From: Euryodendron excelsum
Taxonomy: Eukaryota; Streptophyta; Magnoliopsida; Ericales; Pentaphylacaceae
Assembly: GCA_033060915.1 (NCBI GenBank)
Contig: CM065393.1
Location: 6,070,001-6,134,000 of the forward strand
Reading direction: 5' to 3'
DNA length: 64,000 nucleotides
The notes beneath the pieces are model-generated. The model did no database searches and was not told the DNA's origin. It saw only the letters and a program-made list of their open reading frames with translations. How positions within the stretch are numbered: position 1 is the stretch's first letter; each line of letters starts with the position of its first letter. The position numbers were made by a program, and so were the translations under genes. Shown here in pieces: positions 23,101 to 36,400 of the stretch.

Positions 23101-26100
23101 CTGCAGTGTGAAGAGGACGCGCCCTTGTCCCTTCCAAAGATTACTATTCCTTCAGAGTTCATAGATTAATCCATTCTTTCAATCTGTTTAACACGTACAG
23201 AAAAAAATGTGAAATAGAAAATTAGGTTCTGATTCCCATTGATGTTCTAAATTCTATAAAAGAAAATCACTAACTGCTACATAATAAACAATGAGGGATT
23301 TACAAGTAGATGATGCTAAAAACAGGAATTATCTACTGGGATGCTTAAGGGGCTAATCTATTTTCTTCCAAACCAATGACTTTTGCTTTCAGTATATCAA
23401 AACAAGGACATATTCAAAGACAGCTTTCTGATGGGTCAAGGAAGCACTTTCAGGTATTTGATTGGCAGGGTTTTCTGTTAACACTAGTTCATGTCTCACA
23501 AATTACCTTAATCTGTGCAGGCTGGGCTTCCACCTTGCCTCCCCGCCACGCCGCCCAATAGAATTAAAAGACGCAAGCCCCTAAAGAAGTCAAGGTTCTC
23601 CCCCCTCACGGAGCTAAGTTCCAACTTGACCAGGTATAAGTAGGGGCATCTTGAATGGGATGACTTTTTTGGATGTCCCAGAAATGAGGCCTCCAACTCA
23701 ATGTTACAGCCTTCATGCCCTCAGTTCGATGGTCCTCATTCTCCCTGCTACTGTGAACGTTGAAGGGGGCATGGATGGAATTGGTGTTGGCCTAGGTTGT
23801 GGTGGGATGGTAATGAGAGCTGGTGCGGGCCTTGGTTGATGGTTGACATGGATTGAGACGGGTTGGTTGAGCACGAATTTTTTGTTCTCTATGTTTCTGT
23901 GGTCTGGCTGGAGGGAGGCATTTACCCAAGGCACTGATATTCTGAGTCTCTCAATTATACGTGTTTTAGGGAGTTGAACGTCTTATTCTTATGAGTGGCC
24001 TATGTGAATATGAGCCAGGAGCAAGGATTCCGGAAAGTGAAATTCGATATTGCAAGTGCAAGTCGACGTTCCTGATATGAAAGTGAAAGTGGAGTGAAAG
24101 CCGGCCTTAAGCAGGAAGACCTCCAAACCTTGAGTTTTATCTCTCCAATGATTAGTCTAGAGGTAGAAATTACACTTTCTCATTGTACTGCAGACATGCA
24201 CAAATAATAGGATCACTTATCAATTCCAATGTACCACAACATGTGCCAAAAAAATGTGAAATGATAAAGATTTAATCACGGTTGTCTCATCTGGAACAAA
24301 ACAACTCTTTTTACTTGTCTTTCTCGACAGAACAATTTCATCTTGCTGTGACAACATATCCACTAGAGACTTTCTGCGAAACTGTGCACAGAATTCCATC
24401 TTTTCTGGTTCTCTTTGTTGCCAAGGAAGTTATGAGTATTGATAAGTGGTGAAGTATACACAAAGTATCCACCAGGCCTCTCAACTTCAATTAAAATAAT
24501 ACCCTCTGCACTGCATGACAAAAATTATCCTTCATAAAATCAGCATATTCTTCATCCAACAAGAAGACATGTTTGTCCGAGTGCTAAGAAACCAAATAAA
24601 TCTTCTGTATTTCATATTGATAGTAAACTTAAGAATGATTGCATCATGTTCGTCTATGGCGAGAGCTTAACAAGAGATGAAGCAGATAATTAGCAGCAAC
24701 CCAAGATTGATTAATTGCCAATACCCCTGTTGCAGCTGCTGCTATAGTTTATTGGCTGGTAAGTGGCCTTTTGTGAACTGAACTATTGTGAAATATTTTT
24801 TCAAGCATTTAGGATGGAAAATTTCTCCACCCATACTAATTAGGATTCAATCATTGAAACACACAAATTGAAACTAAACAACATATATATTCAAGCACAA
24901 AGATTAAACACATCCACGTAAGAGCAAAGGTCATGGATTCACACTAATAAAATTCAACAATGTGAAAACTAACCAATTACGAATGAATTTAACAAGAAAA
25001 TCATAAATCTAAACCACACACTGTTACATATAGAAATATATTTGAGTATTGAAGTACACACCGGCAAAATATCAGTAATCCAATAGCTGTGTTGCTCCTT
25101 TAGTTGTTATTCTCTTTAGTAAACAATATCAAGATGCAATCACACATATATATTCAGGCGAAAGAGATGAGGCGGTTCGGTGGCAGCTGCACTTTTGTCG
25201 GCAGTTGGGTGTATAGGTTGAGGCGGTTGATGCTTGAGGCAGTCCTATTGGCGGCTAGAGTCGGCATGCCATCATTGATTTATGATTCTTGCTCTGTACA
25301 GCAAAAGCAGACAAGTAACATATGATGGTGAGAGTGGAGTTGCAATTTGGAGTATACATTGTCGCTGGTGACTTGCGGTGGTATGGCAGTGAGGGGACCC
25401 AGGGGAGGATGAGGGCCAACTGAATTTGGTGTTCATATGTGTGGGTTTCGAATGGAAATTAAATTTTTAGTTGAGGACAAAAGCATAATTTTGCATGTGG
25501 AGAAAAAAATGTCCTCTCGTTTCTATTATGGCAGATAGACATATAGTTAAAAAACTTTAAGCCCTAATTTAATGAGCCAACTTAATTTATTGAAATACCC
25601 AAATATAAACTTAATTTATCGTAATACCCAAATATAAACTTAGTTTATTGAAATACCCAAATGTAAACTAAAAATTAGTGACATGTCCCAAAGTCTTGTT
25701 ATATGCAAAATTACGTAAATTTGCACCTGATAAACCACGGTTGAAAATATGCTCGTCATTGTTTAGTCACCACTTAACCTAAAATCTTAAACTTAAGCTG
25801 TTAGATAAGGGCCCCAACTGTCACAACCCAAACCCATTTATATGAATTAAGGTCATAACCAGCCAGTAGTGTAGCTACCAAAGGCCTAACACATGAACTA
25901 GGTCGATCACCTATGCATTCATCCATAATATGGATAATAGCGAAAGCATAATATAGTGTTGTGCATTCAAAATTGAGTTTCAGAGCAAGTGCCTATATTT
26001 TCAACACATTTGAAGTCAAACCATATACATAGAATTCTTACAAACCTTTAGGGCTATCCCAAGGCCACACAAAACAAATATATACAAGACAACGTCTTCC

Positions 26101-27378
26101 AATTATTACATAGGTCAGTAGCTTGAAAAATAAAAAGCTCTATTCAAAAAAACAAAGCATTGATCTTTCAAAACACACTTTCAAGCAAACTTCACACACA
26201 TCTTCAGGTATGGTTTTACTCCCCATTTCATGAAATGTTAATCAACAGTGTGAGCGAAACCCAGTGAATGATATAGATACAATAAATATATTCCAGTTAA
26301 CCTTATAGAGAATTCATAAAACATTGTTATTCAAAAGCATTATACAAGAATAATAGCTTCTCATTGAAATAGTGGAGAATCATTTACATATTCATTACAT
26401 AGCAACATTTGCACTTCAAAATAATCTCTACCTCTTTGCATGTATTCACACTCTCTGGGCATAATAAGTTGAAACTCATAATTGATTCTTACACGTGTAG
26501 AACCTACAAGAAATCATGTGTCTCCTAGGGGATGCCTCCCCTAATTTATATAACAGTTTGTTTTAAGTCCTCCGAGTTAGGACCCCCAAGTGTGGTACAC
26601 AATACATTTAAACACCTTTCTAAAGCATTTCACAAAGTACAATATCCATGGAATTCAAATATCTTTGTAAAATATAGCATTTGAGTCAAAAGCATACATT
26701 TGCCATTGAAATGAAACATAATATATATTTAAAGGCAAATCAGGTTGAAAGGAATATCTCTAAGCATCCACACCACGCACCGTGGTTCTCTTAAAGCATG
26801 GAACAATGTTACAAGCGAAGTAAAGAACTTCAAATATGGCTAATGCTCAAAGATGGTGGGTAAATCTAATCCAATAAAAGAATTTTAGTGGACTGCGCTA
26901 GTAGGCGCACTAAAGCGCACACTGGCATGCTCATGGTCCAAGAATGGTGCAACCAAAATAGAGTTTTAGGCGACTCCAACTAATCTAAAACCTTTCTAAG
27001 CCTCCTAAGGTCTTGAATAAGGTTTTAAAGTCTCAAACAAGATTCAAACATCAACACATGAGCATACGAGGATTCTAAGTTTTCATCTTAAGGTCTTTCA
27101 ATTCTATGGTTCAAATCATAATTCCAAAAGCATGAAGAGATTTTCCCAAATGCAATAATCAATTTAATGCAAACACACAATTATGATGTAGAGATTCTTC
27201 ACCTTATCTCAAGCTTTTGTAATTTCTTTCGATTTTTCTCAAGCTTTTCTCTCACTTTCTTTTCAACCAAACACTTCTCCTCTTTCTTTCTTTCTTTCTT
27301 TTTTTTTTTTTTTGTGTGCAGAAATTCTTCTCTCTACTTCTCCCTCTTCTCTTTCTTCACATAATGAAGCATGATATG

Positions 27379-27466
<88 letters not shown>

Positions 27467-30400
27467 TTGCAAACAAGATGAGAGAGAGACATGTCCCTCA
27501 AAGAATGAGTGAGGTGTCCCTCCATGTGAGGTGGTGCTCATCACACTAATCATTATTAAGGGGTAATTAATCAAGTTTTAAATTAATTAATCCTTACTTA
27601 AGACTAATCACGGTTAACGTTAATTAAACAACAATTAGTCTAATTAATCACGATTAAGTTAAACTAATCAAAATTACTTTTCACAGAAGTGTTCCAAAAT
27701 TTAGTTAATATTAAACAAACTTAATTAAGCACCTTGATTAGAGTATGCGGAAAAAACTATAACATGAAATATTCAACTCTTACTAATTATGAAAAAGCCT
27801 TAATTAAATATAGTCATTATACAATTCTACTCAACTCAAATAATCAAGATGAACTCATTTCACAATTCAAGCATAATTATGCGCACAAAGCACATATCCA
27901 AATGAATATAATGAAATGCAAGGCCTAGGATGTTAAATCCTTCCTTACTTAAGAAGTTTGGTCCTCCAAACTTAGCATACCTTATTCAATGAATAGGTAA
28001 GGGTAATTTTTTCAAATCTCGTCTTCTCTTTCCCATGTTGTTTCTTTTACGGAATGATTACGCCACCAAATTTTTACCAAAGGAATACTCTTGTTCCTCA
28101 GTTCTTGCATTCGTAGTCAATGATTTGAACTGGTTGCTCAATGTAACTCAAATCGTCATGTACTGTCAATGGACAGTAATTGATCACATGTGTAATATCA
28201 TCCACACAGTACCTTAGCATCGAACCATGGAATACATCATGACTGTGTGAAAGCTCGGGTGGAAGAGCCAAACAGTAAGCAACAGAACCAACTTTTTACA
28301 ATATCTCAAACGGTCCAATATATCTCGAACTCAAATTTTTTTTTTTTGCCAAAATGAATTACCCCTTTAGAAGGAGAGACTTTTAGGAAAACATGATCAC
28401 CTTCACGAAACTTCAATTCTCTTCTTTGGTTATCCACGCAACTCTTTTAGTGACTTTGGGCAGTTTTGAAGTCTTTGTCGAATCATTTTGATCTTTTCAG
28501 TTGTTTGGTGTACAATTTCAGGTCCTAAAAACTTTATTTCTCCAACATTGGTTAAACAAATTGGGGATCTACATTTCCTTCCATAAAGTGCTTCGTATGG
28601 TGCCATGCCAATGCTTGCTTGAAAACTGTTATTGTGGACAAACTTTATCAATGGTAAATGATCTTCCTAACTTCCTAATCAAAAATACTAAGTCTCAACA
28701 TATCTTCCAAAATTTGAATTGTTCTTTTCGGTTGCCCGTCGGTTTGAGGATGAAAGGCTATGTTGAATTTCAATTTTGTCTCCATAGCCTTTTATAAACT
28801 TTTTCAAAATCTAGACACAAATTTAGGCTCTCTATCTAACATAATAGAAACTGGTGCTCCATGTAATCGAATAATCTCCTTAATATACAGTGCTGTAAGC
28901 TTAGCTAGAGAGTGGGTGATTGTTATTACTAGGAAGTGAGCAGACTTACTTAGTCTATCAACAATTACTCATATCATATTGTTACCTTGGGGAGAACATG
29001 GCAATCCGCTGACAAAATCCATCATGATATGCTCTTATTTCCATTCTGGTAATGGTAGAGGTTGTAACAATCTAGCTGGCCTTTGATGTTTTGCGTTTAC
29101 TTGTTGACATTGTAGACAATGTGATACAAATTCTGCAATATCTTTCTTCATTCTCTGCCATCAAAAGGATTCTTTAAAGTCTTGATGCACTTTCGTATTT
29201 CCCGGATGGACTGTAACTTGGACTTATGAGCTCTTTCTAGAACTTGTTTCTTTACTTCTGGCACATTAGGAGCACATATTTTATTTCTGAATTTCAGAAC
29301 TTCACCCTATATTGCAAAATCAAGTTTCAGTCTAACATTCATATCTTCACAAATCTTCTTCAAACAAGGATAATCTTGTTGCCTTTGCTTCAGCATCTTG
29401 AATAAAGTAGGTTGTGCAACTAAGGTAACAAGAATAGCATTCAAATCTAGTAGCACAATTTCAATCTCCATGTCCTGTAGCTCTTTAAGTAAAACTTGTT
29501 GCGAAGTAATCAAGGATGCTAGATTTGCCGTAGATTTTCTACTCAATGCGTTGGCCACCATATTAGCTTTTCTCAAGTGATACTGGATCAATACATCATA
29601 ATTTTTTATCAACTCAAGCCATCTGCTTTGTTGCATATTCAACTCTTTTTGTGTGAAGAAGTACTTCAAACTCTTGTGGTCTGTATAAATTTCGCAAGTT
29701 ACTCCATACAAATAATCACGCCAAATCTTCAATGCAAAAATCACAATGGCTAGTTCAAGATCATGTGTAGGATAGTTCTTCTTATGGGGTCTCAATTGTC
29801 TAGAGGCTTAAGCAATTACTCTTCCATGTTGCATTAGTACATATCTTAAGCCCTTATATGTAGCATCACTATAGATGATAAAGTCTTTAATTCCAGATGG
29901 GAGAGGTAAGATAGGTGCAGACACTAACCTCTCTTTCAATTCTAGAAAACTTTGTTCTCTTTCTTCGGTCCATTCAAATAGTGTATTCTTTTGAGTCAAA
30001 TGTGTCAATGGGGTAGCAATCTTTGAGAAATCTTTCACAAATCTTCGGTAATAGCTTGCCAAACCCATGAAACTTCAAACTTCTGTTACATTGGTCAGTC
30101 TCGGCCATTCCACAATTTGTTCAATCTTATGAGGATCAACTAATTCTCCTTCTTTGTTGACAATGTGGCCCAGAAAAGATATGCTTGACAACCAAAATTC
30201 ACATATTTTCAACTTAGCATAAAGTTGTCTTTCCCTCAAAGTTTGGAGAGTATTCTTCAAGTGTTGTTCATTTTCTGTAAGGCTTTTAGAATACATAAGA
30301 GTATCATCAATGAAAACAATAATGAACTCATCAAAATACGATTTGAACACTTGATTCATCAAATCCATAAAAGCTGCTGGTGCATTAGTGACTCCAAATG

Positions 30401-33400
30401 GCATTACCAAGAACTCATAGTGACTGTATCTTGTTCTAAACGTTGTTTCCGCCACATCATCTATTCTAATTTTTAGTTGATGGAACTTGGTCTCAAATCA
30501 ATTTTAGAAAGCACTTGTGCCCCTTGAAGTTGATCAAATAAATCATTAATTCTTGACAATGGATATCTGTATTTGATAGTCACTTTATTCAACTTCTGGT
30601 AATCAATGCAAAGTATCATGATTCCATCTTTCTTTTTCACAAATAAAACAGGAGCGCCCTATGGTGAAACACTAGGATGAATAAAGCCTTTATCTAACAA
30701 GTCTTTGAAGTTGTGTTTTCAACTCTTTTAATTTAAGTGGAGACATGCGGCAAGGAGTTTTGGAGATAGGCTGTGTGTCGAGATAAATTTCCATAGTAAA
30801 CTCAATTTCTTGGTTCATTTGTATGCTAGGCAACTCTTCGAGAAATATATCAAAAAAGTCTCTAACAATTGGAATGTCTTCCAAAGATGGAGAGGAAATT
30901 TGGGTATCAATGACATTACATATGAAACCACGATTTTCTTTCTTAAGCAAGCATCATGCTTGCATGAAATAGATAAGATATGGAGAAGGTATCACACCAA
31001 GTCTCTCAAAAATAAGTCTAGAGTCATTGGGAATACGGAATAAGACTTTCTTAATTACACAGTTAATGGTAGCACGATGAGAAGTTAACCAATCCATTCC
31101 TAATATGATATCAAAACCATGCATGTCAAAAGGTATAAGATCAACCATCAATGACATGTCATCTATACGAACATCACACGATCTATACACCATGTCACAA
31201 TTTATAGTCTCTGAATGGTAAAGACACGATAGGATATAGTCCAATTGTTTAGGAAGTTTATGCAAATTATGTGTAAAGAGATAAGAGACAAACAAATGAG
31301 TGGAACCAGAATCGATAAGGATATGGGTAGGATAACCACAAATTGGAAGTATGCCTAACGCTACAGAGTCGGTGGTTGGGGTATCTCCAGGAATTAGTAC
31401 AAATGCTCGATCTTGCCTCTTTAGTTCTTCCTTTGTACTTGATGTAGGTTTTTGGACAGATGCTGAAGTTGAAGTACTCGGTGCTAAACCTTTTGAAGCT
31501 TTTGGGCAATTCTTCACGTGATGTCCCATTTGACCACACCCAAAACAAGTTCTAGTTGCATAATAACAAGGACCCGTGTGCCATTTTTGATATGTAGAAC
31601 ATGGAGGAATGTCACTACTTCCCCGGCTTATTTGGCTCATTCCACCTCCCTGCGGATTAGAACTCACACTTGTTTCTGTGTTTTGGCTTTTGGAATTCAA
31701 GTTTTGCCTTTGATTATTGCCTTGTATCTTTTGGAATCTATTTGTACTTTTCATCATTTCTTCATTGACAGTTTCGGCAATCTTTGCCCGTTCCACCACT
31801 TCTATGTATGTAAGAAGTCTTAAGATGTCAACTCGATTATGAATATTCCATCTCAAGCCACTCTCAAATTTCCTTACTTTTCTCACTTCAGAAGATACTA
31901 CATGTGGAGCAAATCTTGATAACGGAACAAATTTTGCTTCACACTTTGCTACAGTCATATTGCTCTGATTTAGCACTAAGAACTCTATGGTCTTTTTGTC
32001 CTTCACTAAATAAGGAAAATACTGCTCATTAAAAATTGTAAGAGACTGTTCGCAAGTCTTATGAGGTTCCTTTGCCTCTTTTGTTAGCCACCACATTCTT
32101 GCCTCGTCTTGAAATGTAAATGTAGCGAAATTGACTTTTTGTTCATCGGTACAAGGTAAGACTCTAAAAGTCTTTTCTATTTCTAAAATTCATGCTTCAA
32201 TTATCATAGGATCTAGCTTCCCATCAAAGGATGTAGGTTTTAGCTACTGAAACTGTTTAATAGTTGCTGGCCTTCCTTCTTCCCTTTGCACAGGTGGTAT
32301 TGGTGAATTATTTTGAACATTATTGTTCTGCCGAACTTCTTCCACCATATGGATCAACCCTTCAAGAGCCCTTTCAATTATTTTAATGTGCTTTGTAGAT
32401 GGCCCTACCTTACCTTTCACAATTTTTCCACTATATGCATGCAACAATTTATTAAAACAATTGTAATATGCATCATTTAACTGGACATATTATACACAAG
32501 TACACACAATATCACGTAATTATACATACTTTCAATTAGAAAGGGACATTAGCACACTTTTCAAGACATGCAAGTCATATAAGACTTCTATCTGGACAAC
32601 ACTACGTCTTATGGTGTCAACCTGTTGCTCTGATACCAAGCTTGTCATGACCCAAACCCACTTATACGGATTAAGGTCATAACCGGCTAGTAGCGTAGGT
32701 ACCAAAGGCCTAACACATGAAATGGGTTGATTATCTATGCATTCATCTATAATATGGATAATAGCAGAAGCATAATATAGTGTTGTGCATTTAAAATTGA
32801 GCTTCAGAGCAAGTGCCTACGTTTGTAACACATTTGAAATCCAACCATATACATAGAATTATTACAAACCTTTAGGCCTATCCCAAGACCATACAAAACA
32901 AATATATACAAGACAATGTCTTTCAACTATCACAGGTCAATAGCTTGAAAAGAGAAAAGCTCTCTTTACAAAAATAAAGCATTGATCTTTTAAAACACAC
33001 TTTCAAGCAAACTTCACAAACATCTCCAGGCATGATCCTACTCCCCATTTCATGAAATGTTAATCAACAGTATGAGCAAAGCGCAATGAATGATATAGAC
33101 ACAAGGAATACATTCCAGTTAATCCCGTAAACAATTCATAAAACGTGTTATTCAAAAGCATTATATAAGAATAATAGCTTCTCATTGAAATAATGGAGAA
33201 TCGTTCACATATTCATTACAAAGTAACATTTGCACTTTAAAATAATCTCCACCTCTTTGCATGTATTCACACTCTTTGGGCACAATGAGTCGAAGCCCAT
33301 AATTGATTCTTACATGTGTAGAACCTACAATGAACCATGTGGCTCTTAGAGGACGTCTCCTCCAATTTATATAACAGTTTGTTTTAAGTCCCCCGAGCTA

Positions 33401-36400
33401 GGACCCCCAAGTGTGGCACACAATACATTTAAACACCTTTTCTAAGTATTTCATAGAGTACAATGTCCATGGAATTCAAATACCTTTGTAAAATATAGCA
33501 TTTGAGTCAAAAGCATACATTTTCCATTGAAATGTAACATAATATATATTTGTAGGCAAATCAAGTTGAAAGGAATATCTCTAAGCATCCACACCACTCA
33601 CCTTGGTTCTTTTAAAAAGGGCTTGAATCTCCTTTACGTTAATTATCCTACAAAATTAAAGTATGGAACAATGTTAAAAACAAAGTAAAGAACTCCAAAT
33701 GTGGTTAATGTTCAATGATGGAGGGTAAATCTAATAGAATAAAAGAATTCAGTGGACCGTCGCAATAGGCGCACTAAAGCGCGCACTGGCATGCTCATGG
33801 TCCAAGACTGGTGCAACCAAAATAGAGTTTTAGGCAACTCCAACAATCTAACATCTTTCTAAGCCTCCTAAGGTCTTGAATAAGGTTCTAAAGTCTCAAA
33901 CAAGATTCAAACATCAACACATGAGCATACAAGGATTCTAAGTCTTCATCTTAATGTCTTCCAATTCTATGGTTCAAATCATAGTTCCAAAAGCATGAAG
34001 AGATCTTTTTAAATGCAATAATCAATTTAATGCAAACACACAATCATGATGTGGAGATTCTTCACCTTATCTCAAGCTTTTGTAATTTCCTTAGATTTTT
34101 TTCAAGCTTTTTCCTTCACTTTCTTTTCAACCAAACACTTCTGCTCTTTCTTTCTTTTTATTTTGTTTATTTATTTATTCATTTTTTGTGTGCAGAAATT
34201 ATTCTCCTCTCTACTCCCTCCTCTCTCTCTTCACATTATAAAGCATGACATGCTACACACACACTTGTCTTGCAAACAAGATAAGAGGGACACATGTCTG
34301 TCAAAGAATGAGTGATGTGTCCCTTCATGTGAGGTGGCACTCCTCACACTAATCATTATTAAGGGCTAATTAATCAAGTTTTAAACTAATTAATCCTTAC
34401 TTAAGACTAATAATGATTAACCTTAATTAAACAATAATTAGTCTAATTAATCACAATTAAGTTAAACTAATCAAAATTACTTTTCATAAAAGTGTTCCAA
34501 GATGCAATTAATATTAAACAAACTTAATTAAGCACCCTGATTAGAGTATGCGGACATAGCTATGACATGAAATATTCAATTCTTACTAATTATAAAAGAT
34601 CCCTAATTAAATATAGGTATTATACAATTCTACTAAGTTCAAGTAATCAAGATGAACTCATTTCACAATTCAAGCATAATTATGCACACAAAACACATCC
34701 AAATGCATATAATGGAATGCAAGGCCTAGGATGTTACACCAAGAATGTATATCAAGCTACCTTTATATGCGACCCCAGCTTACACATGGAAAGGCAAACA
34801 GACAAAATATAACAAGTGCACGAACTGAGACAGAACAAAGTGCATAATGAGGAAGCACATGCGTGCCATGAGATTTGAACCAGGACTCCTTGGAACCACA
34901 GTTCTAATACTATGTTAAGTTATCACTTGACCTAAAAGCTTAAGCTGTTAGAAAAGGCCCCAACATTAGATATCAACCTAACAATCATTATCATCATTTT
35001 GCAACTTAATTTATTCATTTATTGTAAAGGAAAGACGGAGGCTCACATGAATACTTTTAAAACTATTGACCCAAGAAACATTCTATCTAGCATTGAGAGC
35101 TTGCCTTATTCTAATGGGTAGAGCTTGTTAGTGAACGGAAGCGCAACACAATTATATATTCTTATCATCCCCTTTAGCAAATTTGGTACTAATGGAGAAT
35201 AAACTTTGTCAGTGTCATCCTCTTGATATGCTATGATATTGTGGTATTTAGCCAACGTGTTTCAATGCTAAAAAACCAATAATTCTATTTTTAAAAGAAA
35301 TTTGCGCGTATTTGATTGAAGTTCAAAAGTGTTAAAGCAATAATCATGTCATGTGATGTTGATAATTTTACATAATGAATTTATTAGAAGCAGATTCATG
35401 CGTTCAATCATATTTTGGTTGCTTTACTTTATCGTCTGTAATTGTGAGTGTCAGTTCCATAATAGCACCATTAATGCTTCTCCTGTTGCTGGCAGTATGT
35501 GTTCAGTTTGTAATTGAAAATTTTCACATAAAGTCTTCTTTCTTCTCTTAAATAGATTTCCTTAAAAGGTTTCATATGTTACTTTTGACCTTATTTCATT
35601 TTATAGGTTCTCGATATCCAGAAATTGGCTGCTGAAATGGGCTTGAATTGTATAACCACATACAAATTAGATGCTCTTAAAGCTGTTCGTCAAAGAAGTG
35701 AATCCAGTGATTTGGACACTTTGTCATCTCTTGCCGAAGAAGGGTCAAACACCGATTTGACCAGAAAAGAAAATTGTATGTTAATTTTTTTTATATGCTT
35801 TGTATATTATGATTTATGTTTTTTTGCTACTACATTAGAATTGAGAATGAGTTAGTGGGTGTGGTTGATTTGCAATTAGTGCGTTACCGGTAAATGGTTC
35901 GCGATTTCTGTTGATAATTGTAGGGGTCAAGGCCCCTCGGGTGCCCGTCTCCACCTATGAATTCACTTCGCTCTTTGGGTTAGCAAAGCCCACAGGCTCA
36001 CTCCCCCCAAAGTGTCAAGTGGCCACAGCATCTCCAGGCAAACCATGGCCCCACGAGGGACCATCAGGGACTTGTGGTTTGGAGGCTAGAGTTAGTGGGT
36101 TAGTCAAGGTGCTAGAGTATCTCGGCTGCAGAGTTAGACTTTCTGCGGCTTAGCGGGACGAGCCATCACGCCCGTCAGGGACTTTCTAATGACAATACAA
36201 GTGGTCCAATGGACTTTCTAGTTCATTGCTCTCTTTCGCTGATGGTCATTTCCTCTCTCCCTTTTGCTCTCTGATTGGTTCCGCAATCACTGTGTGATTA
36301 TCATTGTCCTTACGGCCACCTAACTCAAAGTTTAGGAGTGGAAAATCTTCGGCACACATTGCCTTAGCCTCGAACCATAGCGTTCAAGAGGGGGCAATCT

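Larger units (their letters stand above)
25819..34738 (-). mobile_element. Ty3/gypsy LTR retrotransposon, Tekay-like chromovirus, degenerate
   Basis: Two LTRs of about 2.1 kb flank a 4.7-kb internal region read on the minus strand. The order is primer site, Gag with zinc knuckle, aspartic protease, RT, RNase H, integrase, chromovirus-type C-terminus. RT before integrase defines Ty3/gypsy. The possible target duplication is CCAAC on the left and CCAAG on the right, one mismatch. Stops, frameshifts and a lost integrase glutamate show that it cannot move on its own. It is antisense to the NSUN6-like gene, inside its largest intron. Confidence 0.93.

Noticed and set aside
22676..23169. Possible host gene fragments
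   Set aside because: Some stretches look exon-like by eye, but I could not match them to any family or find consistent splice phases.
27263..27574. Open frames through the CA repeat (poly His-Thr or Cys-Val)
   Set aside because: Pure dinucleotide repeat translated; no coding evidence.
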